DNA of 64,000 nt from a virus. This document shows positions 8,241 to 15,699 of the stretch, piece after piece. Location of the stretch: IMG/VR virus record IMGVR_UViG_3300017917_005108, positions 62,001-126,000 of that record. One strand, written 5' to 3'. Below the pieces are notes generated by a model. It did no database searches, had not been told where the DNA came from, and worked only from the letters and a program-made list of their open reading frames with translations. A program made the translations under genes and the position numbers. Numbering within the stretch: the first letter of the stretch is position 1; each line of letters opens with the position of its first letter.

Positions 8241-9940
8241 TATATTTTTCTCCATCCCTGTGATTCAAGGTCAGCAATGTCATTGAAATCTTGGTTATTA
8301 TTTCCCTGCATAATAATAGGCAGGGGAGTGTATGCTGTTTTATTTCTTTCATTGTTATATATGCTTGCAGGGTTCACATAATATTTAATACCATAATCTA
8401 ATTGTTTTATTTTAAGAGGTTTTTTATTTTCGTCAAATTCTACTACTTCAAAATATTTTTCAGACAGCTCATTTTCAAGTATGATTAAGCTCCATACTAA
8501 ACTCATTACTCTGTCATCCCAGTTATCAGCTCCTGGCTTTGCACCCCATGTGCCATTTGCATAACGTATAAAATTTTTAAGCTCTATTAAAGTGTTTATA
8601 TCATGGAGCTTGACTGCTCTAATTTCATTAATCCAATATCTCATATTAGTAACACCTTTATATTTGGTGTTAGTATGTGCTTGTACACCTATCTTATTAG
8701 CATTAACAGTATTCTTTATGCCATATGAAACAATATTCTCGTAATGATAAGTGTTTTTAAGCTGGTCAACAACTTGCGCACCGCAATTATTTCTTTCTAT
8801 TAATGCTAGTGGTGATCCCCAATGCTGCAGAATATCATTTAATTTAGCAGTAAAATTGTAAGGTGAAATATTTCTATCATGGTAAGTAGCTACCTGCTCA
8901 ATACTTCTTAAATTTGTTATGTCTAATATTTGTACAACGCTTGCAGCTTCACCGACGCCCTCACTTATGTCTACGCCTGCTACATATATATGATCTTGTT
9001 TGTATGAATCCCAAAGTAGATACTTTCCATCTTCGTATACAAAATCAGGATCTCTCACTTCAGTTTTTAATTCTTCAAAAAGTTTTTCATTTATTGAACT
9101 CTCACCTGTCTGTAAAAACTCATTACAAAATTCTTGTTGAAATGCTTCTACGCTGCCAAGTGTTCTAATTGTCTTCTCTTTCCAGTCTTCATCTCTTCCA
9201 GGAACTTCCCACCAATCAACTCTTTCAGGATGCCAGCCATTTTTACCTTCAATAGCTCCTGTATATAACTCATGAAACAAATTTCCTGTACCATTAGGGG
9301 TACTTGCAATAAAAATTTTTGATTTTTTAGAAGATGAAATAATTGGATAAACAGATTTCCAAAACTGCTCTACCAAATGATTATCAATAAATGCCAACTC
9401 GTCCAATATTAAGCAATTAACAGAACTGCCTCTACCTGCATCAGAGGATGTGGTCGAAATACCTATTGAGCTTCCATTACCAAGAGTCATTGATGTCTTA
9501 CCATATTCCACTGCTCCGGGTTTTAGATAATTTGGTAATTGCTCATAAGCTAATCTTATTCTTTTAAAAATATTAATTGCTGTACTCTCTTTATTTGCTA
9601 CAACTAAAATATTTTGATCTTCATTAAAGCATGCAATCCATAATGCATATATGGTCATCATTGTACTTTTACCGCTTTGTCTAGATGATAGTAAAACAAC
9701 AAATCTATTATCTCTTAATGCTCTTAAAATTTTTCTTTGATAATTATGCAGTTTGATCTTTATTCTTCCTTGATCGAGGTTTACAATATAGAAAAAGTTT
9801 TCTGCAAAATATAGAATGTTTTTTCTACATTTATCTATATCTTTTACCCATTGAGGGTTTTCGGCATAATTAAAAGCAGCATCAGGTCTTGGTAGGTTTT
9901 GATTACCTAGATAAAATTGTTTGCTGTTCTTCTCACTCAT
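8240..9940 (-). CDS. 17: large terminase subunit gp17 (ATPase-nuclease)
   Basis: 566 aa (T4 gp17 is 610). Walker A SRQSGKST is at residues 86-93 and Walker B LILDE at 177-181, followed by the coupling motif STPNGTGN near 213-220. The C-terminal RNase H-fold nuclease has its acidic triad in the expected contexts: AGVDISEG (D324), ALIERNNCGAQ (E382) and WDDRVMSLVW (D475/D476). The protein cuts concatemeric DNA and drives ATP-dependent packaging into the prohead at the portal vertex. The stop overlaps the next ATG. The promoter region is shared with the divergent gene at 9957. Confidence 0.95.
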   Translation of the reverse strand: MSEKNSKQFYLGNQNLPRPDAAFNYAENPQWVKDIDKCRKNILYFAENFFYIVNLDQGRIKIKLHNYQRKILRALRDNRFVVLLSSRQSGKSTMMTIYALWIACFNEDQNILVVANKESTAINIFKRIRLAYEQLPNYLKPGAVEYGKTSMTLGNGSSIGISTTSSDAGRGSSVNCLILDELAFIDNHLVEQFWKSVYPIISSSKKSKIFIASTPNGTGNLFHELYTGAIEGKNGWHPERVDWWEVPGRDEDWKEKTIRTLGSVEAFQQEFCNEFLQTGESSINEKLFEELKTEVRDPDFVYEDGKYLLWDSYKQDHIYVAGVDISEGVGEAASVVQILDITNLRSIEQVATYHDRNISPYNFTAKLNDILQHWGSPLALIERNNCGAQVVDQLKNTYHYENIVSYGIKNTVNANKIGVQAHTNTKYKGVTNMRYWINEIRAVKLHDINTLIELKNFIRYANGTWGAKPGADNWDDRVMSLVWSLIILENELSEKYFEVVEFDENKKPLKIKQLDYGIKYYVNPASIYNNERNKTAYTPLPIIMQGNNNQDFNDIADLESQGWRKI

Positions 9941-9943
9941 TAC

Positions 9944-9951
9944 TATAAATA
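9944..9951 (+). promoter_or_regulatory. late promoter box, plus strand
   Basis: A perfect T4 late box TATAAATA, then TTTAC and ATG at 9957. This decides the start at 9957 over the ATG at 9921. Confidence 0.65.
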
Positions 9952-9957
9952 TTTACA
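9950..9957 (-). promoter_or_regulatory. possible late promoter box of gp17
   Basis: TGTAAATA on the minus strand, 9 nt before the ATG at 9940. It overlaps the plus-strand box because TATAAATATTTAC is partly palindromic. It is a weaker match with longer spacing. Confidence 0.35.
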
Positions 9958-10847
9958 TGAATAAATCACGTGAGCTAGTAGAAATGGGAAATCTTTATAC
10001 TGAAAAGGTTACGTTTCCTCCAAAAGGAACGTTTGAACTCGCATCAGATACTAAAGAAAAAAAGAAACCATTTGTTGGTAAAACTTCAGGTCCAGAAGCA
10101 GCTGACGGGTTTAAAAAAGAAGCAGTTACAGATCCTAAGGTTACAAAAAATAAAGAAACCTTTCAAGATGTAAAAAACTTTTCTTCAGAAAAATTTAATG
10201 AAAATGTTGGAAAAAGTGAAACGAAGAATATAAATAATTACATGAGCAACATATTTGATAAACTTTTTGAAGATGTAATGGGTCTATCCCAGGATGATCA
10301 GGATGCAAAAGATCTAGGTCTAACTCCTGAAGTAGGTGGCGAAGTAGCCCCTGAGGTAGGCGGTGAAGAAGTAACTATTACACTTGATAAAGCTACAGCT
10401 CAAAAGCTTCATGATTTGTTAATGGCTGCTATCGGTGGTGAAGAAGAAAAGAAAGAAGATGAAGGTTCTGATGAAGGTGAAGCTTCTGATGAATCAGAAG
10501 ACGCCGAAGAAAATGCCGAAGAAAAGAAGAAACACGGTGAAGATGAAGAAGAAGAAGAGGATGCCGAAGAGATTGCTGGTGAAGCAACTGAATTAAAGGA
10601 AGTTCCTGCCTCTGCTGGTCATTCTTTACAGAGCAAGAATAACAAGGTTGGCGATGTAACAGCTGGTCTTGTTGCTAAAGGTGGCGGTGATGGTAAAGTT
10701 ACCGATAAGGTAGGTAATGACGGTGATAAAGGACATGCACTAGTAGGTGCAGGTGTAAAAGGTGGCGCTCCTACATCACCAAAGGGTAAGGCAAACGTTG
10801 TACCCGGTAAGGCTTCCAACGTTGGTCAGTACATCACACAGAAATAA
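9957..10847 (+). CDS. acidic late protein, probable virion/prohead component
   Basis: 296 aa from ATG at 9957. The N-terminus MNKSRELVEMGNLYTEK is followed by a Lys-rich linker. An internal segment NYMSNIFDKLFEDVMGLS near residue 97 resembles the capsid-targeting starts found elsewhere in this genome. A strand-helix unit EVTITLDKATAQKLHDLLMAAIGG follows, then an extremely acidic Glu/Asp stretch of about 50 residues and a Gly-rich basic tail with several GDV/GKV repeats. Low complexity and a strong late box suggest a scaffold, prohead core or decoration role. No homologue was recognised. An intrinsic terminator follows the gene. Confidence 0.6.
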   Translation: MNKSRELVEMGNLYTEKVTFPPKGTFELASDTKEKKKPFVGKTSGPEAADGFKKEAVTDPKVTKNKETFQDVKNFSSEKFNENVGKSETKNINNYMSNIFDKLFEDVMGLSQDDQDAKDLGLTPEVGGEVAPEVGGEEVTITLDKATAQKLHDLLMAAIGGEEEKKEDEGSDEGEASDESEDAEENAEEKKKHGEDEEEEEDAEEIAGEATELKEVPASAGHSLQSKNNKVGDVTAGLVAKGGGDGKVTDKVGNDGDKGHALVGAGVKGGAPTSPKGKANVVPGKASNVGQYITQK

Positions 10848-10866
10848 TTAAATATTTCTAAATTAA

Positions 10867-10896
10867 AAAGCCTAACGAAAGTTAGGCTTTTTTTTT
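10867..10896 (+). terminator. rho-independent terminator
   Basis: A perfect 10-bp stem AAAGCCTAAC / GTTAGGCTTT closes a GAAA tetraloop and runs into an uninterrupted T tract (10888-10896). It ends the transcript of the acidic gene and is the only textbook intrinsic terminator noticed in the window. Confidence 0.93.
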
Positions 10897-10897
10897 G

Positions 10898-10905
10898 ATT
10901 AAATA
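10898..10905 (+). promoter_or_regulatory. late promoter box
   Basis: ATTAAATA, then ATGTT and ATG at 10911. It begins one base after the T tract of the terminator. Confidence 0.5.
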
Positions 10906-10910
10906 ATGTT

Positions 10911-11219
10911 ATGGACTCTTTTAATAAATTTTTCAATATAAATCTCGGTCCTAAGAAGAGATATATGCATCCAACATTAGATACAAAGAGACCGCATGAA
11001 ACTGTACCTGTTATGCATAGAACTAAACACGACGTATATAAGTTTAAGATATTGAAAGGTAGAAATAAAGGCAAATTTAATATAACAGATAGAGAAGCTT
11101 CTGAATTAATGAAGAAATTTAATGTAAGGTTTTCACAGTCTGAAAGAGCTACTTTAGGTAATACTGGTATTATGCTTTACAAAAACCTTGATGGCGGGGG
11201 TTATATTATACAAAAATGA
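10911..11219 (+). CDS. late hypothetical protein, basic
   Basis: 102 aa. It starts MDSFNKFFNINLG, which resembles the aromatic capsid-targeting starts of this genome but lacks the terminal Glu of a cleavage site. The rest is basic (HRTKHDVYKFKILKGRNKGKF) with a C-terminal beta-like GGGYIIQK. The stop overlaps the start of the neck gene by 4 bp (ATGA), so the two are translationally linked. A virion role is inferred from the late box and the neighbour; no family was recognised. Confidence 0.6.
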   Translation: MDSFNKFFNINLGPKKRYMHPTLDTKRPHETVPVMHRTKHDVYKFKILKGRNKGKFNITDREASELMKKFNVRFSQSERATLGNTGIMLYKNLDGGGYIIQK

Positions 11220-11956
11220 CAAACGAAGATTGTACGAATTATTATAAAGGCAATATTGAGATATTAACATATCCTGCTGCTAATGGTAATACTAATGAAT
11301 GTTTTTCTTTTGTTGATAAAAATCAAAATTCTAGCAATATAACGCTATACGACAATTATTGGAAAGAACAAATTAATCTTTACGGTCAAACGGTTGGTTA
11401 TATTGTTAATAATACAACTACTTTAAGTGCTGATATGTTATATGGTGAACAACCTACACAGGCATATTCACCTCCGGTTTATATTAAGATGTTAGTTGAG
11501 TTAAATGATAATGCATTAATGCTTTCTAAATATGGACTTCAATCTGATGATGAAGTTACTGCCTTCATTCATATATCATCTTTTTATGAAGTTTTTGGTT
11601 ATCCAAACGAACCAAAGTCAGGAGACTTATTTCAATTAACTGAATTTGGTAATGATAGACCAGGCGGTAGAACCGGTAAGATATTTGAAATTACAGAAAG
11701 ATTAGATGAAGATTCAGCTAGAATAAACCAATTGATGGGTCATTATGTATGGTTAGTAAAAGCAAAGAGATTTGAATATAGCTTTGAACCGGGTTTATCT
11801 GGTGGTGAAACAGTAAATCAACAAGTATATGATGATACTAAAAGCCCTGGTGTATCGGGTGCTGATAAGCCATATAATTATGATGTTAACAATGCAGGTA
11901 AGAAAGTGTTTGACTATAGTAAAACTGACTACGGTGGTGTATACGGTGGCTATTAA
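11216..11956 (+). CDS. 14: neck protein, gp14-like
   Basis: 246 aa (T4 gp14 is 256). Order and spacing of conserved segments follow T4 gp14: a YWKEQINLYG start region, then DMLYGEQ (compare DLIFGED), a segment ending MLSKYGLQSDDEVTAFIHI (compare NFGMQVQDEVTLSINP), PKSGDLFQL (compare PKEGDLIYF), FEITERLDED (compare FEINWVEPYD) and a Lys-rich strand AKRFEYSFE (compare AGKFIYSGE). Gp14 joins gp13 in closing the filled head and joining it to the tail. The C-terminus is Gly/Tyr-rich. It is translationally linked to the small gene before it. Confidence 0.65.
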   Translation: MTNEDCTNYYKGNIEILTYPAANGNTNECFSFVDKNQNSSNITLYDNYWKEQINLYGQTVGYIVNNTTTLSADMLYGEQPTQAYSPPVYIKMLVELNDNALMLSKYGLQSDDEVTAFIHISSFYEVFGYPNEPKSGDLFQLTEFGNDRPGGRTGKIFEITERLDEDSARINQLMGHYVWLVKAKRFEYSFEPGLSGGETVNQQVYDDTKSPGVSGADKPYNYDVNNAGKKVFDYSKTDYGGVYGGY

Positions 11957-12207
11957 TCTAAATTAGAAGTATATACAGGCAGTTTCTCATTTCTAATAGA
12001 AGAGATAAAATTATCTGCTTCTTTACAGCTAGTAAATGTTAATACAACTTTACTACCTATCTGATGAAGAAAATGATATTCAAATTTATTATCTACAGGT
12101 TTAATATAGATAAGCTTGTATATACCTTCCTTTAATGGATGATATTTTTTGGTTAACTTAAAATTAGTCTGATCTATTTTAAAATAGGTTCCGATGATGT
12201 AGTGCAT
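11953..12207 (-). CDS. hypothetical protein
   Basis: 84 aa, beta-rich, with a MHYIIGTYFKIDQTNF start. No family was recognised. It is the last gene of a five-gene minus-strand run that begins at 13701. It overlaps the preceding gene by 34 bp, and its stop interlocks with the convergent neck gene stop through the palindrome TTAA at 11953-11956. Confidence 0.55.
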   Translation of the reverse strand: MHYIIGTYFKIDQTNFKLTKKYHPLKEGIYKLIYIKPVDNKFEYHFLHQIGSKVVLTFTSCKEADNFISSIRNEKLPVYTSNLD

Positions 12208-12479
12208 GTTGTAATTTGAGTAAGACCTGTAGTGGTAGGAATATCTTTTTCGTGCATTTCAACTTCATCAACCATAGATTCAAATCGTTCTGTAATATAT
12301 TTTTGAAATGCTAGAGGTTTAATCCAATCAAAATCTTTACTATTATCAAGCTTCATTTGTTGAGCTTTTTTTGTTACTAATTCTATACCTTCAATAAGGC
12401 TTAACCATCTTGCATACTCCTGCAAAGACAGACTATGCTCTTTTGTTTTGGACTTAATGTTAATTACTTTTTTGGACAT
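12174..12479 (-). CDS. hypothetical protein
   Basis: About 101 aa if started at the MSKKVINIKSK methionine; an ATG four codons upstream (12491) is also possible. It is helical, with EYARWLSLIEGIELVTKKAQQMK followed by FQKYITERFESMVDEVEM, and a Thr/Ser-rich tail. No family was recognised. It overlaps both neighbours in the minus-strand late run, so co-expression is likely. Confidence 0.6.
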   Translation of the reverse strand: MSKKVINIKSKTKEHSLSLQEYARWLSLIEGIELVTKKAQQMKLDNSKDFDWIKPLAFQKYITERFESMVDEVEMHEKDIPTTTGLTQITTCTTSSEPILK

Positions 12480-12903
12480 TTGAGATTGCATATCCTATTA
12501 TTATCAGGAAAAGCTTACGGGCGTCAAATACTTTCTTATTTATTTTCAAGATAGTTAGAAAATTATCATAAAGCTTCATGCTACTCTCAAAGCTCTTGCA
12601 AATGTTGTCTAAATTTTCATTAATAATGTCTTGTTTCTCCACTTCAACATATGACTCTTTGAGAGTATTCTTTATAAAGGTGGTATAAAGGTAGAATACA
12701 TTTTTTATAAATGTAGCATCATCATTATTAGACGATTTATAAAAATTAAAGCCAAGATCAAAATACTTCTTGAGATCTGATGGTACTGCATCAGAAACAG
12801 TGTCAAGTAGTTTTGCTGTGTCTAGTACTGGCGGTTTTTGAGGGTTGAGAGGAGATGAAGCAACCTCTGTTGTAATTGCTTCAATACTGTTGTTTGATTG
12901 CAT
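12460..12903 (-). CDS. hypothetical helical protein
   Basis: 147 aa. A Pro/Ser-rich N-terminal 35 residues are followed by amphipathic helices (FIKNVFYLYTTFIKNTLKESY; ICKSFESSMKLYDNFLTILK) and a hydrophobic C-terminal stretch KLFLIIIGYAISNVQ that might contact a membrane. No family was recognised. It overlaps the upstream membrane-protein gene by 23 bp. Confidence 0.6.
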   Translation of the reverse strand: MQSNNSIEAITTEVASSPLNPQKPPVLDTAKLLDTVSDAVPSDLKKYFDLGFNFYKSSNNDDATFIKNVFYLYTTFIKNTLKESYVEVEKQDIINENLDNICKSFESSMKLYDNFLTILKINKKVFDARKLFLIIIGYAISNVQKSN

Positions 12904-13309
12904 TTGTTAAAATATCTGGCTTAGTTGTATCGGTATCAAGAATTGGTTCTGTTGCTATAGCTGTATAAGCATCAGCAAAAACGGATACTGTCTTGTTGCA
13001 TTCTCTACATTTATATTTGTTCTCTGTATTAAATCTAAAGGGTATAATATCTCTAATCTTCTCATGACAAGGGCACTCCACTACAACACCTTGGTAGGAA
13101 AATTCTTTTATCCTTTCGTTTTCTAGCTTTTTGTTTTGAAGGTTTATATATGCATTTACAAACTGTGATATTGCATAACTAAAGATAAATTGAAATGAAG
13201 CACCAAACGCTAATCCAAAAATAAAGTTTAACCCAAAATGGCTGAAAATACAACCAAAGGCAATTGTAAGAAATACAAATAAACTGGCTCTAAATATAAC
13301 TGACCCCAT
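12881..13309 (-). CDS. membrane protein with zinc-ribbon-like domain
   Basis: 142 aa. Two hydrophobic helices at about residues 5-25 and 28-52 form a likely hairpin, so the protein should sit in the inner membrane with both ends on one side. After a charged helix, the cysteines VECPCHEK and KYKCRECNK make a CxC...CxxC arrangement about 25 residues apart, suggesting a zinc ribbon. Function is unknown. Host membrane remodelling, holin-like or superinfection roles are all possible but unsupported. The start overlaps the upstream stop by one base. Confidence 0.6.
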   Translation of the reverse strand: MGSVIFRASLFVFLTIAFGCIFSHFGLNFIFGLAFGASFQFIFSYAISQFVNAYINLQNKKLENERIKEFSYQGVVVECPCHEKIRDIIPFRFNTENKYKCRECNKTVSVFADAYTAIATEPILDTDTTKPDILTNAIKQQY

Positions 13310-13701
13310 TAACTAATATTAACGGTAATTTTTAAATTATCAAGGCTATTTACTGCTTTAGTTATTGATTTGGAAGCATCTTCTAAACTTTTCAAAGCTT
13401 CTTGTAGGTTTTGAGCATTATTGTCTTCACTAAAAATAGGAAAAGAGTTGGAGTTTTTAACCAAACTTAAAGCTATACTTAAATTAGCAATTACTGTTCC
13501 TAAAGAAGGAATTAGATTGGGTAATGGATATGGTAATGCATTATTGTTAACTACTTTATTAGGATACTGATCAGATTCATTTGGTCTTCCTAGCAAATCC
13601 CTTAAAAAAACCTTTTGGGCATTAAATTCTCTTGAAGCTATACCTTGTACCCATTTATTATAATTCATTACAGAATCTTCGTTAATAACGGTATTATTCA
13701 C
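13309..13701 (-). CDS. hypothetical late protein
   Basis: 130 aa from GTG at 13701, chosen because a late box lies exactly 5 nt upstream. The N-terminal part contains VQGIASREFNAQKVFLRDLLGR. A Pro-rich centre follows, and the C-terminal half is a predicted coiled coil (ALKSLEDASKSITKAVNSLDNLK). First gene of the minus-strand late run ending at 11953. No family was recognised. Confidence 0.6.
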   Translation of the reverse strand: MNNTVINEDSVMNYNKWVQGIASREFNAQKVFLRDLLGRPNESDQYPNKVVNNNALPYPLPNLIPSLGTVIANLSIALSLVKNSNSFPIFSEDNNAQNLQEALKSLEDASKSITKAVNSLDNLKITVNIS

Positions 13702-13706
13702 AGAAA

Positions 13707-13714
13707 TATTTAAT
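13707..13714 (-). promoter_or_regulatory. late promoter box before a GTG start
   Basis: ATTAAATA on the minus strand, then TTTCT and GTG at 13701. It faces away from the plus-strand box at 13721; the two start codons are only 32 bp apart. Confidence 0.55.
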
Positions 13715-13720
13715 CAAACA

Positions 13721-13728
13721 AATAAATA
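13721..13728 (+). promoter_or_regulatory. late promoter box
   Basis: AATAAATA, then ATTGT and ATG at 13734. The same 13-base string precedes the ATG at 46579. Confidence 0.6.
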
Positions 13729-13733
13729 ATTGT

Positions 13734-14156
13734 ATGGAATTGTTTAAAAAGGCGTTTAGCCTATCTTTAGAAGCTGTTGATAATGATGTAGAAGATATTG
13801 AAGCTGCTGGTAAAGCAGCAGCACCTTCTAGTGATAAAGAAGCTATGGCACAAAAGCTAGATACAGCAAAGCCAAATGATTTTGATGTAAAAGGAACTAC
13901 AGTTACAAATGTAGATGCTATTAAGAGAGAGCAGCAAGTAAAGCTTAAGAATTGGATAGGAAAGATAGATGAATTTATAGAATACTTGAATGGTACTAAT
14001 AATGATTCTATTCAAACTCAATTGCATTCCGCTGTATGTGAAACAATGTTTCAAGATATAGCTAGAAGTGAGAAAAAGAAAATAGCTAGATTAGCAGCAG
14101 AATTAAGCTCTTTAAGTGAGTCATTAAAGGGCTATCTTATCTCTTCCAACGATTAA
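13734..14156 (+). CDS. late protein with capsid-targeting-like N-terminus
   Basis: 140 aa. The start MELFKKAFSLSLEA has the aromatic-basic pattern and a following Leu-x-Glu/Ala site expected for a T4-type prohead-protease cleaved targeting peptide. The next 45 residues are acidic and Ala-rich. The C-terminal part is helical (LKNWIGKIDEFIEYLNG; KKKIARLAAELSSLSESLK). It is likely a head-internal or core protein; no T4 counterpart was recognised. The 3' end overlaps the convergent primase gene by 20 bp. Confidence 0.6.
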   Translation: MELFKKAFSLSLEAVDNDVEDIEAAGKAAAPSSDKEAMAQKLDTAKPNDFDVKGTTVTNVDAIKREQQVKLKNWIGKIDEFIEYLNGTNNDSIQTQLHSAVCETMFQDIARSEKKKIARLAAELSSLSESLKGYLISSND

Positions 14157-15180
14157 TATCTACCATTAGAAGGTCAGCCTTCAAACCAGAGTAGGAATTC
14201 TCTTTTATAAAGTCTGGTGAAATACTATCTAGGTTTTTTGCTATACAGTATTCATTAATATCCTTAAATGTCTTACCCATTTTTTCTGGCCATATAAAAA
14301 CAGTACACCCTTTATCTATAAGTTTTTTTGTCTTCTTTCTACTAGCACTATCATTCCACTGACTGTCGAGTACCCATATTTTTTTATATAGTTTAAAGTC
14401 ATTAATCTGCTCTTCTTGTATCTTAGTAAAGGTATTAGAACTATTTTCTTGAACACCTGCAACTGCAGTACCATTTTTAATAAAAAATGAATCAATTGGA
14501 CCTTCAAATATAAAAATAGAATCTAAATTTGAACTAATATTGTTGATATTATAGAGAGATTTATCACTATTTACTTTTGAGAGATATTTGGGATAAAGAC
14601 GTGTATCGTCATTTAGTATTGTACGTGATTGATAAAATACAATATTATTATTTTTATCATAGAAAGGTATTACTAGTCTGTTTTTATGAACTCTATCAGT
14701 GAGAGAAATCCAAAGGGTTTTAGGTTTGTTTATAGCAGTATCGAGTCTTCTTTTTTTAATTAGTTTGATAGCTTCACTGACAATAGAGTTATCTTTATAA
14801 TAATTTACTTGCTGTTCATCAAAAAGATTAATTGAGTCTTTAGGAAGGGTATCTGTAATAATTTTCTTTTGGGTATCAGGTTTTTCTAGAAGTAGATCTA
14901 ACGGTAATATATCATAGTTTTTAGATTCTTCATATATTTCTTTTGGTGTTAACCCTGCAACAGTTTCAATCCATTTAGATGGGTTACTATGCCAGCCACA
15001 ATTATGACAGCATATATAATTTTTCTCTATAATAAAATAGCATCTGCGCTTTCTACCCCATGACTTGCCTTCTCTACAGATAGGGCAGCCAGCTTCGTAT
15101 ACATTGGTTATCTTTTTAAATTTTGGATAGCCAGCGTATTGATAGAACTTTTGAACTACATAGTCCTTAGGTAGAATCAC
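14137..15180 (-). CDS. 61: DNA primase, gp61-like (DnaG type)
   Basis: 347 aa from GTG at 15180, which is 6 nt after a TATAAT box. The N-terminal zinc-binding domain has C32, C35, C57/C58 and C61 in the contexts GCPIC and CCHNCGW. The Toprim domain carries IFIFEGPIDSFF (catalytic Glu), VLDSQWND with its two Asp, and KDINEY. T4 gp61 is 342 aa with the same layout. It makes RNA primers for the lagging strand and works with the gp41 helicase at 21412-22737. It is set apart from the other replication genes by sugar and hypothetical genes. Confidence 0.88.
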   Translation of the reverse strand: MILPKDYVVQKFYQYAGYPKFKKITNVYEAGCPICREGKSWGRKRRCYFIIEKNYICCHNCGWHSNPSKWIETVAGLTPKEIYEESKNYDILPLDLLLEKPDTQKKIITDTLPKDSINLFDEQQVNYYKDNSIVSEAIKLIKKRRLDTAINKPKTLWISLTDRVHKNRLVIPFYDKNNNIVFYQSRTILNDDTRLYPKYLSKVNSDKSLYNINNISSNLDSIFIFEGPIDSFFIKNGTAVAGVQENSSNTFTKIQEEQINDFKLYKKIWVLDSQWNDSASRKKTKKLIDKGCTVFIWPEKMGKTFKDINEYCIAKNLDSISPDFIKENSYSGLKADLLMVDINRWKR

Positions 15181-15186
15181 ACTTCT

Positions 15187-15214
15187 ATTATACTAGAAAT
15201 TACAACAAAGTAAA
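15187..15214 (-). promoter_or_regulatory. early promoter of primase
   Basis: TTTACT (15214-15209), 16 bp, TATAAT (15192-15187), then AGAAGT and GTG at 15180. The predicted +1 is the G of GTG. Confidence 0.55.
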
Positions 15215-15215
15215 C

Positions 15216-15404
15216 TTATTTCTTTTCTGGAGGAGGCAAATCTCTCACAGAGACAACGCCTTTTTGAATAAAAGCACCACTTGCTGGATCAATCCATTCA
15301 GCTTCTGTAATTTCCTTCTGTCCGCGAATGTAAGTACGTAGTCTAGGTTTTACAGGCTGACCGCTAATCGGTGAATTTATGATTTTTGGCTGAACCATAT
15401 TCAT
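15216..15404 (-). CDS. small late protein
   Basis: 62 aa, basic and Pro-rich (QPKIINSPISGQPVKPRLRTY), with EWIDPASGAFIQKGVVSVRD resembling a short beta-structured cap. Its late box at 15410 shows it is expressed with virion genes although it lies among early genes. No family was recognised. Confidence 0.6.
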   Translation of the reverse strand: MNMVQPKIINSPISGQPVKPRLRTYIRGQKEITEAEWIDPASGAFIQKGVVSVRDLPPPEKK

Positions 15405-15408
15405 ATAA

Positions 15409-15699
15409 CTATTTACTCTCTAATGCAGGAATTCTATACTCAGAAATGTTTTTATTATATTGTAATTTGCAGATATTATAGACTTTTTTAGGCAATCTTT
15501 CAACTATGTCAATTATTTTGCTATCTAGACCAAGCTTAAATTTGTCTGTAGGTACCGTTCTAATTTTCATATCTGGAAGAGATAGAAAGTAATACATATC
15601 TCCTTTTTTTTCAATATGCACAAAAAGTTCACCTAGGTACGTGCCTTTTGTAATAGCGTACACAGTGCCTTCTTTAGGATGTTTTTTTGAAAAAATCAT
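15409..15699 (-). CDS. hypothetical protein
   Basis: 96 aa, beta-rich, with a GTVYAITKGTYLGELFVHIEKK strand pair followed by YYFLSLPDMKIRTVP, and a helical C-terminus. The start overlaps the stop of the upstream reductase gene by 4 bp, so it belongs to that early operon. No family was recognised. Confidence 0.6.
   Translation of the reverse strand: MIFSKKHPKEGTVYAITKGTYLGELFVHIEKKGDMYYFLSLPDMKIRTVPTDKFKLGLDSKIIDIVERLPKKVYNICKLQYNKNISEYRIPALESK
15410..15417 (-). promoter_or_regulatory. late promoter box
   Basis: AGTAAATA on the minus strand, then GTTAT and ATG at 15404. The GTTAT-ATG junction is identical to that at 47674-47681. Confidence 0.5.

Noticed and set aside
10619-10819. Minus-strand Pro-rich frame opposite the acidic gene
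   Set aside because: Arises from the complement of Gly-rich codons; no independent support.
10826-11074. Minus-strand frame across the terminator
   Set aside because: It would read through a strong terminator hairpin and is antisense to the 10911 gene.
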